9,587 bases of DNA from Bacillota bacterium (GTDB lineage: Bacteria > Bacillota > Clostridia > Lachnospirales > Lachnospiraceae): contig JAIIAN010000112.1 of the NCBI GenBank assembly GCA_022717655.1, positions 1 through 9,587 on the forward strand, written 5' to 3'. How positions within the stretch are numbered: the stretch's first letter is position 1; each line of letters opens with the position of its first letter. A program made the position numbers and the translations under genes. This document shows, piece by piece, positions 6,501 through 9,587 of the stretch. The notes below the pieces were generated by a model. That model saw only the letters and a list, made by a program, of their open reading frames with translations. It did no database searches and was not told the DNA's origin.

Positions 6501-8489
6501 GTGCAGAGAATAGGAGTATTTGTCTGTCATTGCGGAACAAACATAGCCGCAACGGTAGATGTCAAGAAAGTTGCAGAGATGGCTCTTATGGAGCCAGGTG
6601 TGGTTCATGCAGAAGATTATCAGTATATGTGTTCTGAAGCAGGCCAGGCCTTGATTGCAAAAGCAATTAAAGAAAAAAATCTTACAGGAATGGTTGTCTG
6701 TTCCTGTTCTCCACGTATGCATGAGGCAACGTTTAGAAAAGCAGCAGAGCGTGCCGGATTGAACCCATACATGGTGGAGATTGCAAATATTCGTGAACAT
6801 TGTTCCTGGATTCATAAAGACATGGAAGAGGCAACAAAAAAAGCCGTTATTTTAATGCGTGCGGCAGTTGCAAAAGTTAATTTAAACACTCCGTTATACC
6901 CGGGAGAGAGCCGTGTAACAAAACGAGCGCTTGTAATCGGTGGAGGAATCGCAGGAATCCAGACTGCACTGGATATTGCAGATGCTGGATATGAGGTTGA
7001 TATCGTAGAAAAAGAGCCAAGTATTGGTGGAAGAATGTCACAGCTTGATAAGACATTCCCGACTTTAGACTGTTCTGCTTGTATTTTAACACCAAAGATG
7101 GTGGAAGCAGCGGCACATGAAAAAATACATATTTATACCTACAGTGAGGTTGAAAAAGTATCCGGGTTTGTAGGCGACTTTACGGTAGATATTAAAAAGA
7201 AAGCAAGAAGTGTAAATATGGATAAATGTACCGGATGCGGAGTGTGTCAGGAAAAATGTCCATCGAAAAAAGCACCGAGCGAATTTAACCGTGGTTTAAA
7301 TACAAGAAGTGCAATTTATACCCCATTTGCTCAGGCAATTCCAAATGTTCCGGTCATTGACCGTGAAAACTGTATTAAGTTTAAAACCGGAAAATGTGGA
7401 GTTTGTTCGAAGGTATGTCAGGCAGGGGCGGTTGATTATGACCAGAAAGATGAAATTGTAACACAAAAATACGGCGCAATTGTTGTTGCGACTGGTTTTG
7501 ATGTGATTAAATTAGATAATTACGATGAATATGCATACAGTCAGAGCAAAGATGTCATTACATCTTTAGAGTTAGAGCGTATCATGAATGCAGCAGGACC
7601 AACAAGTGGTCATTTAGAGCGCCTTTCTGATGGAAAAGCACCAAAAGAAATGGTGTTTATCCAGTGCGTGGGAAGTCGTTGTGCAGATAACAGAGGAAAG
7701 AGTTATTGTTCTAAGATTTGCTGTATGTACACGGCAAAACATGCCATGCTGATTCGTGATAAATATCCGGATGTCAATGTAACCGTCTTTTATATTGATG
7801 TGCGTACACCTGGAAAGAATTTTGATGAATTTTATCGAAGAGCGGTAGAACAATACGGTGTGAATTATATTAAAGGTCAGGTTGGAAAAGTCATTCCACA
7901 GCCAAATGGAAAATTATTGGTGCAGGGTTCGGATTTATTAGAAAATAAACAGATTTTAAAAGAAGCGGATATGGTTGTGCTGGCAGCTGCGATTGAGCCA
8001 AACAAAGATGTAAGAAAGATTGCAACGATGTTGACCGCAAGTATTGATACGAATAACTTCCTTACAGAGGCACATGCAAAATTGCGTCCGGTAGAGTCTC
8101 CGACCGCAGGAATCTTCCTCTCCGGGGTATGCCAGGGACCAAAAGATATTCCGGAGACGGTTGCACAGGCAGGAGCAGCTGCGGTAAAAGCAATTGGACT
8201 CTTAGCAAAAGATAAGCTGATGACAAACCCATGTACCGCAAAACCAGATGAACTTTTATGTAATGGTTGTTCTACATGTGCAAATGTATGTCCTTATGGA
8301 GCAATCACTTATGAAGAAAAAGAAGTCAATGACCACGGTATTCGTGAAGTGCGTCGTCTTGCACAGGTGAACAGTGCACTGTGTCAGGGATGTGGAGCTT
8401 GTACAGTAGCGTGTCCATCCGGGGCAATGGACTTACAGGGATTTTCAAACAGACAGATTATAGCGGAGGTAGATGCAATATGTCGATAG
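6501..8489 (+). CDS. hdrA: heterodisulfide reductase subunit A-like FAD/iron-sulfur protein
   Basis: HdrA is the flavin-based electron-bifurcating subunit: its FAD splits electron pairs between ferredoxin and the HdrB disulfide site. At 662 residues it is close to the methanogen length. Domains in order: an N-terminal cluster domain (1-~133; C9, C11, C44, C67, C69, C101); a thioredoxin-reductase-like FAD fold with G147-GGIAG152 and E170; an inserted ferredoxin domain (C243-x2-C246-x2-C249-x3-C253 and C291-x7-C299-x2-C302-x3-C306); the rest of the FAD fold, with C389, C394, C403, C407 and C408; and a C-terminal ferredoxin domain (C587-x2-C590-x2-C593-x3-C597 and C628-x2-C631-x2-C634-x3-C638). 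The conserved DCSAC motif (190-194) is present. No selenocysteine codon is needed. The gene overlaps mvhD by 10 bases. Confidence 0.95.
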   Translation: MQRIGVFVCHCGTNIAATVDVKKVAEMALMEPGVVHAEDYQYMCSEAGQALIAKAIKEKNLTGMVVCSCSPRMHEATFRKAAERAGLNPYMVEIANIREHCSWIHKDMEEATKKAVILMRAAVAKVNLNTPLYPGESRVTKRALVIGGGIAGIQTALDIADAGYEVDIVEKEPSIGGRMSQLDKTFPTLDCSACILTPKMVEAAAHEKIHIYTYSEVEKVSGFVGDFTVDIKKKARSVNMDKCTGCGVCQEKCPSKKAPSEFNRGLNTRSAIYTPFAQAIPNVPVIDRENCIKFKTGKCGVCSKVCQAGAVDYDQKDEIVTQKYGAIVVATGFDVIKLDNYDEYAYSQSKDVITSLELERIMNAAGPTSGHLERLSDGKAPKEMVFIQCVGSRCADNRGKSYCSKICCMYTAKHAMLIRDKYPDVNVTVFYIDVRTPGKNFDEFYRRAVEQYGVNYIKGQVGKVIPQPNGKLLVQGSDLLENKQILKEADMVVLAAAIEPNKDVRKIATMLTASIDTNNFLTEAHAKLRPVESPTAGIFLSGVCQGPKDIPETVAQAGAAAVKAIGLLAKDKLMTNPCTAKPDELLCNGCSTCANVCPYGAITYEEKEVNDHGIREVRRLAQVNSALCQGCGACTVACPSGAMDLQGFSNRQIIAEVDAICR

Positions 8490-8923
8490 AAGCAAAAGAA
8501 GAGTTTACACCGAAGATTGTAGCGTTCTGCTGTAACTGGTGCAGTTATGCAGGTGCAGATTTAGCAGGAAGCAGTCGTCTTAGTTATCCTGCAGATGTCA
8601 AAATTATCCGTGTCCCTTGTTCCTGTCGTGTCAATCCAATGTTTATTTTAAGAGCATTTGAAAAAGGGGCAGACGGTGTGATTTTATGCGGATGTCATCC
8701 AGGAGACTGCCATTACAGTACAGGAAATTATTATGCAAGAAGACGTATGACATTACTGTTTTCGATGCTTGATTATATTGGAGTGGAAAATGGACGTACC
8801 CGTGTAGAATGGGTATCGGCGGCAGAGGGGGTTAAATTTTCGACAACCATGAACGAATTTGTCGAAAAGATTCATTCCCTTGGAAAAAATGTGAGATTGG
8901 AGGATTTAAGATGCAGGAATTAA
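8480..8923 (+). CDS. mvhD: MvhD/FlxD-like hydrogenase iron-sulfur subunit
   Basis: MvhD-type proteins carry one [2Fe-2S] cluster and hand electrons from a partner oxidoreductase to HdrA. The 147-residue protein shows the family cysteines: C17-C18-x2-C21, C47, C70-x-C72 and C77, in FCCNWCSYAGAD, RVPCS and ILCGCHPGDCHY. ATG 8480 is chosen because GGAGG in 8463-8470 precedes it and the product begins at the family's usual N-terminus; a longer in-frame start at 8381 would read through the coding sequence of hdrA. It overlaps hdrA by 10 bases and the next gene by 13. Unusual: the typical CTGR/CSGR turn reads CSCR, giving an extra cysteine, C49. With no MvhA/MvhG nearby, FlxD is the better functional analogue. 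Alternative partner: MetFV, not seen here. Confidence 0.91.
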   Translation: MSIEAKEEFTPKIVAFCCNWCSYAGADLAGSSRLSYPADVKIIRVPCSCRVNPMFILRAFEKGADGVILCGCHPGDCHYSTGNYYARRRMTLLFSMLDYIGVENGRTRVEWVSAAEGVKFSTTMNEFVEKIHSLGKNVRLEDLRCRN

Positions 8924-9587
8924 TCGACCGTGCAAAAGAACTGCTTGCAGATAAGACCGTAGTGCGGGTACTTGGCTGGAAAGCTGGAGACCTGCCTTAT
9001 AATCCGGAACCGGCTTATTTTGAAACAGAAGAATCTTTAAAAGACTTTGTTTATAACGGATTCTGCGGTGCAAATTTAAGCAAATATATGATAGAAGCTT
9101 CTAAATTAGAAGGAAAAACAATGGTCTGTTTAAAACCATGTGATACATACAGCTTTAATCAGCTCATCAAAGAGCATCGTGTAGACAGAGAAAAAGCTTA
9201 TATTGTTGGCGTTGGCTGTAAAGGCAAACTGGATATTGAGAAGATTAAAAACCAGAATATCAAAGGAATTGAGGCTATTTCAGGGGCAGAGCTTACAGAT
9301 GAAGCGGAAGTGTTGAAAATTCAGACCATTTATGGAGAAAAGACCTGTGACTATCAAAGTGCAATGTTAGAAAGATGCCATGTCTGTAAGGGAAAAGAGC
9401 ATAAAATTTATGATGAAATCATTGGAGAATCAAAAGAAACCAAAGATGCGGATCGCTTTTTTGAAGTCGAAAAAATCGAAGCAATGAGTCCGGAAGAAAA
9501 ATTTGCCTTTTTCCAGAGTGAATTAAGCAAATGTATCCGCTGTAATGCCTGTAGAAATGTCTGTCCGGCCTGCAGTTGTCGTAAATG
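8911..9587 (+). CDS. iron-sulfur oxidoreductase subunit, FlxB/FrhB-FdhB-like, 3' truncated by window
   Basis: This gene starts at ATG 8911, with GGAGG (8899-8903) 7 bases upstream, and runs off the right edge after 225 codons. The N-terminal half contains cysteines at C52, C73, C77 (KPCDTYS) and C103 (GVGC), resembling FrhB/FdhB-like and Flx-type iron-sulfur subunits. C146, C156 and C159 follow. A ferredoxin-type motif begins at C208-x2-C211-x2-C214-x3-C218 and continues as PACSC at 219-223, with more cysteines presumably beyond the edge. Its position directly after mvhD, overlapping by 13 bases, makes it the likely first component of the module that feeds electrons to the Hdr core, as FlxABC does in Desulfovibrio. 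The exact family cannot be settled from a fragment; a formate dehydrogenase or F420-type beta subunit relative is the main alternative. Confidence 0.7.
   Translation, partial: MQELIDRAKELLADKTVVRVLGWKAGDLPYNPEPAYFETEESLKDFVYNGFCGANLSKYMIEASKLEGKTMVCLKPCDTYSFNQLIKEHRVDREKAYIVGVGCKGKLDIEKIKNQNIKGIEAISGAELTDEAEVLKIQTIYGEKTCDYQSAMLERCHVCKGKEHKIYDEIIGESKETKDADRFFEVEKIEAMSPEEKFAFFQSELSKCIRCNACRNVCPACSCRK

Noticed and set aside
8381..8479. A longer start for the MvhD-like gene
   Set aside because: It would overlap the hdrA ferredoxin domain by about 100 bases with no ribosome site; ATG 8480 has one and gives the usual length.
5301..8923. Methanogenic archaeal origin because of hdrABC-mvhD
   Set aside because: Shine-Dalgarno sites, sigma-A-type promoters, an intrinsic terminator and the FliB, MATE and [FeFe]-hydrogenase neighbours are bacterial; no mvhA or mvhG is present.

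Overview
The window looks like chromosomal DNA from an anaerobic, fermentative Firmicute, most likely a gut Lachnospiraceae-type Clostridium relative. This rests on low G+C, strong AGGAGG-type ribosome sites, TTG and GTG starts, a FliB/YkgJ-type cysteine-cluster pair, a group B-like [FeFe]-hydrogenase and an NAD-dependent lactate/malate dehydrogenase. The genus is inference. Every supported gene is on the + strand.

Layout. (1) 1-277 is the C-terminal end of a MATE-family exporter cut by the window edge. (2) 429-2240 holds two adjacent cysteine-cluster proteins (YkgJ type, then FliB type) behind a good sigma-A-like promoter at 297-325. They look like one operon and share a short identical stretch. 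(3) 2437-3960 is a single-gene unit for a monomeric group B-like [FeFe]-hydrogenase. It has its own promoter (2333-2361), a TTG start with a strong ribosome site, and a strong intrinsic terminator (3963-4008). (4) 3961-4302 holds that terminator and then a promoter overlapped by a Rex-like operator (4094-4111), followed by a long leader before the dehydrogenase. (5) 4303 to the right edge is a tightly packed redox operon: ldh-type dehydrogenase, hdrB, hdrC, hdrA, mvhD/flxD, and the first 225 residues of another iron-sulfur protein, probably FlxB-like. Several of these genes overlap by 8-13 bases.

How they may work together. HdrA (FAD plus multiple [4Fe-4S] clusters), HdrB (two CCG cysteine domains), HdrC and MvhD form the core of a flavin-based electron-bifurcating heterodisulfide-reductase-like complex. 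MvhD normally passes electrons to HdrA from a partner enzyme: MvhAG hydrogenase in methanogens, MetFV in Moorella, FlxABC in Desulfovibrio. Here the partner appears to start at 8911 and continue beyond the window. The closest known plan is Flx-Hdr, which oxidises NADH and reduces ferredoxin plus a disulfide. The NAD-linked dehydrogenase and the Rex-like site at the head of the operon fit a role in NADH balance. The hydrogenase next door could dispose of reduced ferredoxin as H2. The disulfide acceptor is unknown.

The strongest leads are the dehydrogenase-Hdr-Flx-like operon, the Rex-like operator, and the mixed malate/lactate specificity residues in the dehydrogenase. No RNA genes, CRISPR arrays, insertion sequences or origins were seen.
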